In this document: in pieces, positions 1-7,775 of the stretch
Layout: every line of letters begins with the position of its first letter
Numbering within the stretch: the first letter of the stretch is position 1
DNA from: JBBDYH01 sp040901795
Lineage (GTDB): Bacteria; Planctomycetota; Planctomycetia; Pirellulales; JALHPA01
Length of the DNA: 64,000 nucleotides
Direction of reading: 5' to 3'
NCBI GenBank assembly: GCA_040901795.1
Contig: JBBDYH010000072.1
Coordinates: 1 to 64,000 of the forward strand
Notes under the pieces: generated by a model
Databases searched by the model: none
What the model saw: only the letters and a program-made list of their open reading frames with translations
Told to the model about the DNA's origin: nothing
Position numbers and translations under genes: made by a program

Positions 1-66
1 CTGGGAGACTGGGAGACTGGGAGACTGGGAGACTGGGAGACCGGGAGAAGAGGAGACTGGGAGAGG
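1..66. repeat. Octamer tandem repeat CTGGGAGA at scaffold edge
   Basis: The window opens with five exact copies of the 8-bp unit CTGGGAGA, then the variants CCGGGAGA and AGAGGAGA and one more exact copy. It lies just past the stop codon of the first gene. It has no spacer structure, so it is a simple tandem array, not a CRISPR. Its position at the edge suggests it may run on outside the window. Confidence 0.9.
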
Positions 67-73
67 CGGCGGA

Positions 74-385
74 CTATCGCTGGCTGCGTTCGTAGCGCTC
101 GGCGACGCGGCGCTCGGCCTCCTGGCGCCAGGCTCCTTCTTCGTTGAAGCTGCCCGCGCGGTCGAGCAGCGTGGGGATGCAGCAGAGAGCAATCGTGATC
201 ACGCCGGCCGCAATGTAGACGTAGGCGTGGTACTCTTCGACCACTTTCCAGGCGGCGGCTTCGGCGGCGCGTTTCGAGAGGCCCGGATCGTTGGCCAGCT
301 CACGCGCGGTGGCATACGAGTTGAGCGACCGGATGCCGCCGTAGCAAAGGCCCACGAACAGCACCAGCCCGATGACGCATCGCAT
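74..385 (-). CDS. Small hypothetical membrane protein
   Basis: A 103-residue protein with two hydrophobic segments: MRCVIGLVLFVGLCYGG at the N-terminus and YVYIAAGVITIALCCIPTLL near residue 60, followed by a charged tail rich in Arg and Glu. I chose the ATG at 385 because a GGGAG sequence lies about 10 nt upstream; an in-frame ATG at 424 would add a charged leader before the first membrane segment. I recognise no family. It probably sits in the inner membrane with the charged tail in the cytoplasm. Confidence 0.6.
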   Translation of the reverse strand: MRCVIGLVLFVGLCYGGIRSLNSYATARELANDPGLSKRAAEAAAWKVVEEYHAYVYIAAGVITIALCCIPTLLDRAGSFNEEGAWRQEAERRVAERYERSQR

Positions 386-424
386 GTTGGAGACTCCCAG
401 GGGTTCTTTCCGTAAGCGTAGCAT

Positions 425-719
425 CTGGGATGGCGCGAGCCCGGTGGCGTTGGTGGCGTTGTGCGGTTTGTAAGGAGAGGGTCAGACAAGGAGACACGGA
501 GACAGGGGAATCGATCGACGTGCGGCGGACGCGATGAGATGTCGCTCAGGCACCGGACGGGCGACATCGGGCCGCCGAGCACTAGCCCGCGTTTTTCTTC
601 ACGTCAAAACACCGGCCATATAACGCCGCCGCGGTGCGAGAACCGTACGCGTATCAAGTACAAAGTACGAGGTACGGAGGACAAATACGGCGGACGAAGC
701 GTGCCGCGGTGGCGGCTCA
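425..719. other. Intergenic, word-like short repeats, no gene seen
   Basis: About 295 bases between two minus-strand genes. Stretches such as AAGGAGACACGGAGACAGG near 487 and AAGTACAAAGTACGAGGTAC near 656 are short words repeated with small changes. No convincing coding frame or RNA was found. Confidence 0.5.
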
Positions 720-2147
720 TCACGGGTTCTTGTTGGTCGGCAGCAGCGACTTGACTTTGATTTCGCCTAAGTCCTGTATCACCGGTTTTTCGCCGGGGAC
801 TTCAGGGTCGATGGAGACGCTCAGATAGGCCGCATAGTTCTGTACGTCCGGCGCTGAGACAAAGAGCTGATACGCACCCGGCAGCATGTCCGCAATCTCG
901 AAAGTGCCGTCGGCGTTCACCGGCTGCTTATCGCGGAAGAGCAGCGGGCCGATCGGGCTTTTTTGCAGTTCGCTGAAGGCTTGCCACGCCGCGTCGTCGC
1001 CGGGGAAGCCGATGTGCGGCGCAGTGGGATGAATGTGGAAGGTGACGCCTTTCCACGAATCGCGGCCTGTCAGCTTGCCGCGGACAAGACGGCCTTGACC
1101 ACCGAGGAGGATGCGCGTCGGCTCGCCGGGTTTGACGTCGACGTGAAGGAACTGCGTGGGGAGGATGATCGCGGTCAAGCCTTTCGCAGCGCGTTTTGGC
1201 GCCGGCCGAAGGGGGCGTGAGATTTGGGTCTGGCCCGGTAGCGCGCGTTCGAACGTGAAGCGTCCCTCCTTGTCGGTTCGCGTCGATGCCGAGCTGCCGA
1301 TCATGCCGGGATAGCCGTACTCGTCCCGATGCACACTGAGCGTTACTTCCTCGCCCGCGCCCGGCGTGTCCTTCCAGAGCATCCGGCCTTCGATCCGGCC
1401 CCAGCGATCGAGGACCACCTCGGGCGACTTGCGAAAGCTGTCGTACGAAAGCTCTTTGACGCCCGAGTCGTGAAGGACAAGCACTGCTGCGGGCCCCGGT
1501 TCCGTTGGCAGCTTGAAACGGCCTTCGTCGTCGGCCTTCACCACGAGCGGTCGCCGCCAGCGGTCGCTCGGCTTTTCGGGCAGCGGCTGGTCGGCCCCGC
1601 GCAGGCGGCCATCTTGTAAGGCGGCATCCTTTTGCACGAGCGCGAGCGCAACCGTTGCGCCGGCCGCCGGCTTTCGGTCGGGCGTCAGGATTCGGCCGGC
1701 GACCTGCCGGTCGGGCGCAAGCTGGAATTCGATGCGCTGCGGGCCGTCGGCCTTCTTGATCGGTCCGGCGATCTGGGGTTGATACCCGTCGGCCTCGAGG
1801 CGGAGATGCATGACCTCATAGGTGCGATTTAGCGACCAGGCGTAGTCACGTCCTTTGCTGATGCGCACCGTATGCGGCTGCCAGTTGACGACCGTCTCGC
1901 CTGTGCGTTTTTGAAAGTCGGCGGAGACCGAGCCGGCCTCGACTCCCGCAAGCACCTGAAACGATTGCAGCTTTTCGCCGGCTGGACCCGTAGCCGTGAT
2001 CTGCAGCGAACCGGCATCGGCAGCAAGCTTGGTCATTCTCGGTGCTCGCGGCGCGGGGAGCGTCTCAGGTTTACGAGCAAATATTATTTGCGGTTGGCCG
2101 AAGCAGACGATGCTGGCGGCGAGCATGATCCACAGAATGGTTCGCAT
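720..2147 (-). CDS. Secreted carboxypeptidase-regulatory-like domain protein
   Basis: A 475-residue protein with a clear signal peptide (hydrophobic run IMLAASIVCFG, cleavage near residue 24). The rest has the Ig-like, beta-rich look of several carboxypeptidase regulatory-like modules, for example VAGRILTPDRKPAAGATVAL near residue 150, IEGRMLWKDTPGAGEEVTLS near 250 and a final DGTFEIADMLPGAYQLFVSA unit typical of this fold. Such modules bind carbohydrate or act as spacers in exported planctomycetal proteins; no enzymatic domain is visible. It stands alone, with long gaps on both sides. The family is inferred from motif style, and the ligand is unknown. Confidence 0.75.
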   Translation of the reverse strand: MRTILWIMLAASIVCFGQPQIIFARKPETLPAPRAPRMTKLAADAGSLQITATGPAGEKLQSFQVLAGVEAGSVSADFQKRTGETVVNWQPHTVRISKGRDYAWSLNRTYEVMHLRLEADGYQPQIAGPIKKADGPQRIEFQLAPDRQVAGRILTPDRKPAAGATVALALVQKDAALQDGRLRGADQPLPEKPSDRWRRPLVVKADDEGRFKLPTEPGPAAVLVLHDSGVKELSYDSFRKSPEVVLDRWGRIEGRMLWKDTPGAGEEVTLSVHRDEYGYPGMIGSSASTRTDKEGRFTFERALPGQTQISRPLRPAPKRAAKGLTAIILPTQFLHVDVKPGEPTRILLGGQGRLVRGKLTGRDSWKGVTFHIHPTAPHIGFPGDDAAWQAFSELQKSPIGPLLFRDKQPVNADGTFEIADMLPGAYQLFVSAPDVQNYAAYLSVSIDPEVPGEKPVIQDLGEIKVKSLLPTNKNP

Positions 2148-2404
2148 CTGTTAACTCTGTTCTTGGTTACGTGAAAAGTAGGGAACAGTACCTCGACTAT
2201 GCGCGCAGGAAACCAGTGCTCCGTGGTTCGACCCGGCGGCGTCCCAGATACAGACGAAACCGAAGGCGCGAAAGTTTCACCGATTTGGCTATATGACCAG
2301 CAGAGTGCGATGCCTTACTCGGCCGGGGGCGAGACTGTGGTCGCTGTCGGTGGTACAACAATGTCGCCCCGCTGTGGCTTGGAGATTGAGATTACTCGCG
2401 GATT

Positions 2405-2424
2405 CCCGGCACTCGCGTGCCGGG
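2405..2424. repeat. Perfect 8-bp-stem hairpin
   Basis: CCCGGCAC and GTGCCGGG flank a TCGC loop. There is no T-tract on either strand, so it is not a standard terminator. A related palindrome with GGCTACACGATC lies downstream of the esterase gene at about 3497-3536. Confidence 0.7.
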
Positions 2425-2471
2425 CTACACGATTCAGCGTGCCTGCAGCACTATACTGGCGGCATTGCAGA

Positions 2472-2494
2472 CACGCTGAAGCGTGAACTCCAAC
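2472..2494. repeat. Hairpin plus AACTCCAAC element, copy 1
   Basis: CACGC-TGAA-GCGTG is followed immediately by AACTCCAAC. The same layout with a different stem recurs at 49448 and 54108 and, on the other strand, at 20617. Confidence 0.75.
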
Positions 2495-2532
2495 TAACTC
2501 CTCAACACGACAGAATGATAAGGATTAATACC

Positions 2533-3396
2533 ATGAAGCACCTGTCCTGTCTCATTAGCGTCTTTGCTCTGCTCTCCGAAGTGTACGCCCAGGATGTCCA
2601 ACGTGACATTCCGTACGCCGATTCGGCTCAGCAGCGTCAGGTGCTCGACATTTATTCGCCGCGTGATGCGAAAAAGCTGCCCGTGATCTTCTGGATTCAC
2701 GGCGGCGGGTGGCAGACGGGGGACAAGTCGAGCGTGCAGATCAAGCCGCAGGTTTTCATGGACAAGGGATTCGTGTTTGTCTCGACCAACTACCGACTTC
2801 TGCCGGACGTCGACATGGCGACGATTGTGCGCGATATTGCCAAGTCGGTTCAGTGGGTGCATCTGCATATCGCGGAGCATGGGGGCGATCCGCAGCGGCT
2901 GTTCGTGATGGGCCATTCCGCCGGTGCGCAGCTCGCTGCGCTGGTTTGCATCGATGATCGTTATCTGAAAGCCGAGGGGGTGTCGCTGGCCATCCTCAAA
3001 GGCTGTGTGCCCGTGGATGGAGACACCTTTGACGTGCCGGCGATCATCGAGACGGCGGAGACGCGTAGTCGCGTGCACCAACTGCCACAGGCGAAGTTTG
3101 GCCATCGCCAGAAGTTCGGCAACGATCCGACGAAGCATCGCGACTTTTCCGCGGTGACGCACGTGGCCAAGGACAAGGGCATTCCACCGTTCCTGATCCT
3201 GCACGTTGCCGAGCATCCGGATACGCGTGCGCAGGCGCAGCGTCTGGGCAACGTGTTGAAGGAAGCGGGCGTTCCAGTCACCGTCTTCGGCGCCAAAGAG
3301 ACTACCCACAACAAGATCAACGCGGACCTGGGCCTACCCGATGATCCTGTCAGCAAGGCATTGTTCGGGTTCGTCGAAAAAGCGCTGAAGAAGTGA
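2533..3396 (+). CDS. Secreted alpha/beta hydrolase (esterase/lipase type)
   Basis: A 287-residue protein with a short signal peptide (MKHLSCLISVFALLSEVYAQ) followed by an alpha/beta hydrolase of the BD-FAE / hormone-sensitive-lipase-like type. Visible features are the oxyanion motif in FWIHGGGWQTGDKS near residue 55, the nucleophile elbow GHSAG near residue 135, and a late His in KETTHNKIN near residue 258 that fits the catalytic histidine. I chose the ATG at 2533 because AGGA lies about 8 nt upstream and the signal peptide begins there; the frame is open further upstream but reads through repeats. It probably cleaves ester bonds of small or carbohydrate-linked substrates outside the cytoplasm. 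No partner gene is adjacent. Confidence 0.85.
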   Translation: MKHLSCLISVFALLSEVYAQDVQRDIPYADSAQQRQVLDIYSPRDAKKLPVIFWIHGGGWQTGDKSSVQIKPQVFMDKGFVFVSTNYRLLPDVDMATIVRDIAKSVQWVHLHIAEHGGDPQRLFVMGHSAGAQLAALVCIDDRYLKAEGVSLAILKGCVPVDGDTFDVPAIIETAETRSRVHQLPQAKFGHRQKFGNDPTKHRDFSAVTHVAKDKGIPPFLILHVAEHPDTRAQAQRLGNVLKEAGVPVTVFGAKETTHNKINADLGLPDDPVSKALFGFVEKALKK

Positions 3397-3427
3397 CCGG
3401 CTTGCAGACTGGTTCGGATCCGGCTTT

Positions 3428-3494
3428 AGAACCGCTAACACAACCGGCAGATTCGGCCTCGCTTACGCGTCGGGTTACTATTGTTAGCGGTTCT
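3428..3494. repeat. Inverted repeat with 13-bp arms after the esterase
   Basis: AGAACCGCTAACA at 3428 is matched by TGTTAGCGGTTCT at 3482, with a 41-bp centre containing CGCTTACGCGTCGGGTTAC. There is no T-tract and no coding content. It is distinct in sequence from the other repeat families in the window. Confidence 0.85.
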
Positions 3495-3549
3495 TAGGCG
3501 TGCCAGGCTACACGATCGGCGTGCCTGTTGGCACATGGGCCAATGCGGC

Positions 3550-3600
3550 CTTACGCTGCGCGTGAGGATTCATCTCGCGGAGCGAGATGTCTACGATGGG
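3550..3600. repeat. Paired-hairpin element, copy near GH88 stop
   Basis: Left hairpin CTTACGC-TGC-GCGTGAG is imperfect; right hairpin CATCTCGC-GGA-GCGAGATG is perfect and is followed by TCTACGATGGG. The right arm matches the right arm of the element at 56831. The GH88 stop codon (TAG on the minus strand at 3610-3608) lies a few bases beyond. Confidence 0.75.
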
Positions 3601-3607
3601 GCGGGGC

Positions 3608-4744
3608 CTACCAGGTTGTGACCGAGTCCGTGACGACTTTGGTAAGCGCTTCGACGAAGAAGTATTCGCCCCACATCACGCTTTCGTCGACGCCGAGGTT
3701 CTTGGCGGTGTGGTAGACGCCGTGCTTGAGGATGCCTTCCCAGCCGGGCGTCTGGACGGCGAGGTATTCGGGCTGCACGAGGGCATCGAGCATGGCGGTG
3801 GCCGTGTCGCGGTAGACGCGGGCGAGGTCGTCGGACTCGGTCTGACGCTCGAGGTCCAGGAGGGCACTGGCGGCGATGGCTGCGGCCGAGGTGTCTTTCT
3901 GCGCTCCCCACGGTGGCGGTTGCGAGATGTCGGCATCGAAATCCCAGGACGGTACATGATCCTTAGGCAGATGGGTGATCCAGTAGTCGGCGTTGCGCTC
4001 GGCGACCGCCAGCCACTCGCGGTTGCCGGTGAGGCCAAAGCACTTGCTGTAGCCGTACATGCTCCAGGCCAACCCGCGAGCCCAGGCGCTGTTGGGCCGC
4101 AGGCCCTGGTGCGTCGATTGGCGGAGGAACTGGCCGGTTTCGAGATCAAAGATCCCTTCATGAGCGGTGGAGCCGTCTTCGCGGACGATCGTGTCGCGCG
4201 TGGTGGTGCAGTGGGCGTCGGCGATGCGACGGAGTTCGTCACCATCGTCGTGCCCCAACTCCCGCGCGGCGTAATAAATAATCGGCACGTTCATCATGAT
4301 GTCGATGAACAGCGACTCCGGCGCGACGAACGACCGCAGGTACTGGCCTTTTTCCATGAACCGCATGGCGAGCGTGCGGCCGGCCTGGATCAAAACCGCG
4401 TGGAGATCTTCGCGGCCCGTGAGCTGATACCACGGCAAGTACGTGCTTAGAAAGATGAATCCCAGATCGTGAACGTTGCGGTCGTGCTGGCGATGTTCGA
4501 GCAGCTTGCTGTAGCGCTCGGCGAGGTGGCCCCAATCGGCGTTGCCGCTGCGCTTGAAGAATTGCCACATGGCGCCGGCGAGAAACCCGCCGGTCCAATC
4601 GGTCCAGAGCTCGCCGGCGTGATGCCACTTTCCCTTGACGGTGTAGATGGGGAAATAGTCGGGGTGCCGCTCGCTGAGCGCGAGGACTTGCTTCTCGGCG
4701 AAGTCGAGGGCAGCCGTGTAGGTTTCTTTGCGAGGGTCGGACAT
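3608..4744 (-). CDS. Glycoside hydrolase family 88-type unsaturated glucuronyl hydrolase
   Basis: A 378-residue protein with the (alpha/alpha)6 barrel signature of GH88/unsaturated glucuronyl hydrolases, which remove 4,5-unsaturated uronic acids from oligosaccharides made by polysaccharide lyases. In the family two Asp residues matter; candidates here are Asp93 in VHDLGFIFLSTY and Asp148 in SLFIDIMMNVP. SAWARGLAWSMYG near residue 225 is another family hallmark. No signal peptide is seen, so it is probably cytoplasmic. The start at 4744 (MSDPRK) is chosen because the frame upstream runs through palindromic repeats. No lyase gene is adjacent. Family confident, exact substrate not. Confidence 0.85.
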   Translation of the reverse strand: MSDPRKETYTAALDFAEKQVLALSERHPDYFPIYTVKGKWHHAGELWTDWTGGFLAGAMWQFFKRSGNADWGHLAERYSKLLEHRQHDRNVHDLGFIFLSTYLPWYQLTGREDLHAVLIQAGRTLAMRFMEKGQYLRSFVAPESLFIDIMMNVPIIYYAARELGHDDGDELRRIADAHCTTTRDTIVREDGSTAHEGIFDLETGQFLRQSTHQGLRPNSAWARGLAWSMYGYSKCFGLTGNREWLAVAERNADYWITHLPKDHVPSWDFDADISQPPPWGAQKDTSAAAIAASALLDLERQTESDDLARVYRDTATAMLDALVQPEYLAVQTPGWEGILKHGVYHTAKNLGVDESVMWGEYFFVEALTKVVTDSVTTW

Positions 4745-4832
4745 GGGCCGGGGGTCAGGGGACAGGAGGCAGGGGGACGGAGCGATAGTTTGGCAAGTTG
4801 GAGGCTGGCCGGCAAGGATCCTTTGTTCGGCC

Positions 4833-4896
4833 AGTGTAGCCATCACGCTCCGCGTGATGAGCCCGGGCACATCACGCGGAGCGTGATGGCTACACT
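4833..4896. repeat. Perfect paired-hairpin element (reference copy)
   Basis: Two 27-bp arms (4833-4859 and 4870-4896) are exact reverse complements around the 10-bp spacer AGCCCGGGCA, itself palindromic. Each arm also folds alone: CATCACGC-TCC-GCGTGATG on the left and CATCACGC-GGA-GCGTGATG on the right. The outer ends are AGTGTAGC and GCTACACT. It sits between the divergent GH88 and trmL genes, close enough to trmL to lie within its 5' region. Confidence 0.97.
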
Positions 4897-4933
4897 GCTT
4901 GACGTTGCACGATCGGGGTGTTATCTCAACAGC

Positions 4934-5413
4934 GTGAAGTACGAGCCTTGTCTGCACGTCGTTTTGCATCAGCCGGAGATACCATACAACACCGGCAGCG
5001 TCGGACGCACGTGCGTCGCCGTTGGGGCGAAGCTGTGGCTGGTCCGACCGCTGGGCTTTCGCGTCGATGATTATTATCTTCGCCGCGCGGGTCTGGACTA
5101 TTGGGAGCACCTGGAGTGGGAGGTGGTTGAGGATTGGACGGCGTTGCGGTTGCGGCTGCCCACGGAGCGGTTTTGGTTTTTCAGCAAGACCGCGTCGCGG
5201 GAGTACACAGACGTGGCGTACGAGCGCGGCGACGTGTTAGTCTTCGGCAGCGAGTCGAGCGGCCTGCCGCCGTCGCTGCTCGACGAGCACCGCGAGCGAA
5301 CGTTGCGGATTCCGATCCGGGCCGCCGTACGGAGTCTCAACCTGTCGAACGCCGCGGCGGTTGTGATGTATGAGGCGGTGAGACAATGGGGAAGAATAAA
5401 CGATGAACGATGA
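4934..5413 (+). CDS. trmL: tRNA (cytidine(34)-2'-O)-methyltransferase TrmL
   Basis: A 159-residue SPOUT-family enzyme that 2'-O-methylates the wobble base of tRNA-Leu isoacceptors using S-adenosylmethionine. The three SPOUT motifs are visible: the N-terminal HQPEIPYNTGSVGRTC, the central FGSESSGLPPSLL, and LNLSNAAAVVMYEA, which form the knotted cofactor site. Length fits TrmL (about 155-160). I chose the GTG at 4934 (VKYEPCLHVVLHQPEIP), because the frame further upstream is the palindromic repeat. Start confidence is moderate; family is strong. Confidence 0.9.
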   Translation: MKYEPCLHVVLHQPEIPYNTGSVGRTCVAVGAKLWLVRPLGFRVDDYYLRRAGLDYWEHLEWEVVEDWTALRLRLPTERFWFFSKTASREYTDVAYERGDVLVFGSESSGLPPSLLDEHRERTLRIPIRAAVRSLNLSNAAAVVMYEAVRQWGRINDER

Positions 5414-5458
5414 ACCGAGCGGTAACTATTGACCCAGCAGCAATGACTGAAGCAGATG

Positions 5459-5546
5459 TACTAGGTACGGAGTACAGTACGTCGTACGCGGCGGTCAGTG
5501 CTTCATATCTCAACTCGGAACTCCGTACTCCGCACTCCGAACTCGA
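5459..5546. repeat. Word-repeat inverted element (CGGAGT/ACTCCG words)
   Basis: The left part contains AGGTACGGAGTACAGTACG; the right part contains the complementary words ACTCCGTACTCCGCACTCCG. It fills the gap before the Ldh2-type dehydrogenase, ending four bases before its ATG. It looks like the other intergenic elements built of a short word repeated on one side and its complement on the other. Confidence 0.7.
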
Positions 5547-5549
5547 CCA

Positions 5550-6599
5550 ATGCCTATCCTCTCCGCCGACGCCCTGGCCCGTTTCGCCATCGACCTTCTC
5601 GCCGCCGGGGGCGTTCGCGCTGATGAAGCGGAGAAGGTTGGCCGGTCGCTGGTCGATGCAAACCTGCGCGGGCATGACTCGCATGGCGTGGTTCGCATCG
5701 CTCAATACCTGGACCAGCTCGCGAAGGAAGAGATCGTCACGGGTGCGCAGTTCGCCGTGCTGCGCGAGTCTGACACGTTGCTTGCGGCCGACGGCCATTG
5801 GGGCTTCGGCCGCGTACAGGCAGGGCGGCTCACTGAGCGGCTGATCGAGAAAGCCACGCGCAACGGCGTTGCGGTCGGCACGCTGATTCGCAGCAGTCAC
5901 ATCGGCCGACTCGGCGAGTACTGCGAGCTCGCCGCCGCTGCCGGGCTCGTATCGACGCTGATGGTCAACACGCACGGCGTGGCGCGCCGCGTTGCCCCGC
6001 CCGGCGGGAAGGCGCCGCGGCTGGGCACCAATCCGATCGCTATGGGCGCGCCTGCCGCGGATGGGCCATTGATTCTCGACTTCGGCACCAGCGCTACGGC
6101 CGAGGGCAAGGTTCGCGTGAAGCGGATCGCCGGCCAGTCCTGCCCACCCGGTTGGCTGCTCGACAGCGAAGGCCGCCCGACGACCGATCCTGCCACGCTC
6201 TACGGTGACCCGCCAGGCACGATCCTGCCACTGGGTGGGGAGCAGGCGTACAAGGGGTTTGGGCTGGGCCTGATGGTCGAGATCTTTGCCGGCGCCTTAT
6301 CGGGCGGGATTTGCGCCCGCGAGCAGCCGCTGAACCAGAATGGCAACTGCGTGTTCATGCAAGTCATTAGCCCTGAGCATTTGGGCGGGGTTGATCACTT
6401 TTCACGAGAAATTTCTTGCCTGCTTCGCTTCGTCCGCGAGTGCCCGCGAGTGGACGGTTGCGCTGAGATTCTGTTGCCGGGGGACCCGGAGCGACGTACG
6501 CTTGCAGAGCGGACGAAAAATGGCATTCCGTTCGACGAGGGCAATTGGGGACAATTGCTCAAACTTGCGGAACGGTTCGGCGTACGAGCGCCGGCGTGA
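5550..6599 (+). CDS. Ldh2-family malate/L-lactate (ureidoglycolate-type) dehydrogenase
   Basis: A 349-residue NAD(P)-dependent oxidoreductase of the Ldh2/MDH2 (YlbC/ComC) family, which reduces or oxidises 2-hydroxy acids such as malate, lactate or ureidoglycolate. Family hallmarks are DSHGVVRIAQYLDQL near residue 50 with the conserved Asp-Ser-His-Gly, SSHIGRLGEYCELAAAAG near 115 with the catalytic-type His, the APPGGKAPRLGTNPIAMGAP loop near 145-165 and GGEQAYKGFGLGLMVEIFAG near 230. The length is normal. It starts at 5550 right after a repeat element, with no obvious ribosome binding site. The next gene starts 30 bp after its stop, so they may be cotranscribed. Substrate cannot be told. Confidence 0.85.
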   Translation: MPILSADALARFAIDLLAAGGVRADEAEKVGRSLVDANLRGHDSHGVVRIAQYLDQLAKEEIVTGAQFAVLRESDTLLAADGHWGFGRVQAGRLTERLIEKATRNGVAVGTLIRSSHIGRLGEYCELAAAAGLVSTLMVNTHGVARRVAPPGGKAPRLGTNPIAMGAPAADGPLILDFGTSATAEGKVRVKRIAGQSCPPGWLLDSEGRPTTDPATLYGDPPGTILPLGGEQAYKGFGLGLMVEIFAGALSGGICAREQPLNQNGNCVFMQVISPEHLGGVDHFSREISCLLRFVRECPRVDGCAEILLPGDPERRTLAERTKNGIPFDEGNWGQLLKLAERFGVRAPA

Positions 6600-6629
6600 G
6601 CTCCGCGGCTCTCTTGATGACAGGTCGGG

Positions 6630-7772
6630 ATGCCCAACGGAAACAACCTCTTCGACTCCGCCGCGTTCGCCTTTCGCGGTTACAACGTAACCAATTTGGG
6701 CCGCACGCCCGAGCTGCTGGCACACGCTGCCTATGGGCCGGTTGTTGAACGGTTCCTGCGAGATGCGTCCGATATCTCGGCGACGATCCTCGGCCGGCCG
6801 GTCGATCTTGTCGGGCGCGTCGAGCGGCGCGAGGAGACGACGCTGGAGAGCTACGCCGAAGCCGTCGCCTTGACCATTGCGATCGAAATGGCCCAACTCC
6901 GGCTGCTGGAGGAGTTCTTCGGCATCGAGTATGCAAAAGCCAAGCTGGCGTACGGCTATAGCCTGGGCGAGATTGCGGCCCTGGCGGCCAGCGGGTTGTT
7001 CGACATGGCCGAGGGGCTCAAGGTGCCTTTGGCGATGGCGGCCGACGCGGTCGAGTTGGCGCACGATGCGACGTTGGGGGTGCTTTTTTCGCGCGGGCCG
7101 GCGATCGACGTGGCCAAGGTGAGCCGGCTTTGCCTGGAGATCAATGCGGAAGGCCGGGGAGTGATTGGCGTCTCGTCGTATCTGGCGCCGAACTCGCTGT
7201 TACTCATCGGCCAGGGGACGACGCTCGATCGTTTCTTAAGGCGAATTCCGACTGAGTTTTCTCATCGGCTCTATTTGCGTAAAAACGAGCACCGCTGGCC
7301 GCCGATGCACACGCCGATCGTCTGGCAGCGGAACATCCGCGATCGGGCGGCGATGCTGATGCAGACGGTGCGGCTCAAGCACGCGGCCCCAATACCGCCC
7401 GTGTTTTCGCTGGTCACAGGCAATATCAGCTACGACGAGCTGAACACGCGCAAGATCCTGAACGACTGGGTGGATCATCCGCAGCACTTGTGGGACGCGG
7501 TTTATGAGACGTTGGTGCTCAACATCCCGACGGTGATCCATGTCGGGGCGGAGCCGAACCTGATTCCAGCGACGTTCAAGCGACTGAGCGATAATGTGGA
7601 AGGACAGACGGTCGCGAAGACTTGGGGAGGGCGCGGGCTGCGCTTCGTGTCGCGCGCCGCACGGCGGCCGTGGCTGGCCAAGCTTCTGCCGCGGCAGAGC
7701 GCGCTGTTGCGCGCTCCGTTTGTCAAGCAGGTCATTCTGGAGGACTGGCTGCTGGAGCAGAAAGTACCGTAG
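6630..7772 (+). CDS. Divergent FabD-like acyltransferase (ACP S-malonyltransferase fold)
   Basis: A 380-residue stand-alone acyltransferase of the FabD/MAT fold. The nucleophile elbow reads GYSLGE with Ser111, where FabD has GHSLGE, and the catalytic His is probably His227 in PPMHTPIV, so the Ser-His pair is kept. The usual GQGSQ oxyanion segment is replaced by FRGYNVT (residues 15-21), and the region where FabD carries the malonate-binding Arg reads KVPLAMAADAVELA, with no Arg seen. The normal FabD is near 310 residues, so this is longer, mainly at the C-terminus. It has no ACP, KAS or polyketide neighbours. It may transfer a different acyl group. Fold confident, substrate unknown. Confidence 0.75.
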   Translation: MPNGNNLFDSAAFAFRGYNVTNLGRTPELLAHAAYGPVVERFLRDASDISATILGRPVDLVGRVERREETTLESYAEAVALTIAIEMAQLRLLEEFFGIEYAKAKLAYGYSLGEIAALAASGLFDMAEGLKVPLAMAADAVELAHDATLGVLFSRGPAIDVAKVSRLCLEINAEGRGVIGVSSYLAPNSLLLIGQGTTLDRFLRRIPTEFSHRLYLRKNEHRWPPMHTPIVWQRNIRDRAAMLMQTVRLKHAAPIPPVFSLVTGNISYDELNTRKILNDWVDHPQHLWDAVYETLVLNIPTVIHVGAEPNLIPATFKRLSDNVEGQTVAKTWGGRGLRFVSRAARRPWLAKLLPRQSALLRAPFVKQVILEDWLLEQKVP

Positions 7773-7775
7773 GCA

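Larger units (their letters stand above)
2148..2532. other. 385-bp intergenic region with palindromes
   Basis: Lies between divergent genes and so should hold both promoters. Near its right end are a perfect hairpin CCCGGCAC-TCGC-GTGCCGGG (2405-2424), the sequence GGCTACACGATT shared with a similar palindrome after the esterase (near 3509), and a CACGCTGAAGCGTG hairpin followed by AACTCCAAC (2472-2494). No gene was recognised. Confidence 0.6.

Noticed and set aside
1..66. CRISPR-like array
   Set aside because: The repeat unit is 8 bp and directly tandem, without unique spacers.
4833..4896. Rho-independent terminators for the paired-hairpin elements
   Set aside because: None is followed by a T-tract, and one sits in a divergent promoter region, so terminator function is not supported by sequence, although attenuation cannot be excluded.
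6630..7772. Polyketide or fatty-acid synthesis cluster
   Set aside because: Only one FabD-like gene is present; there is no ketosynthase, ACP, reductase or thioesterase near it.
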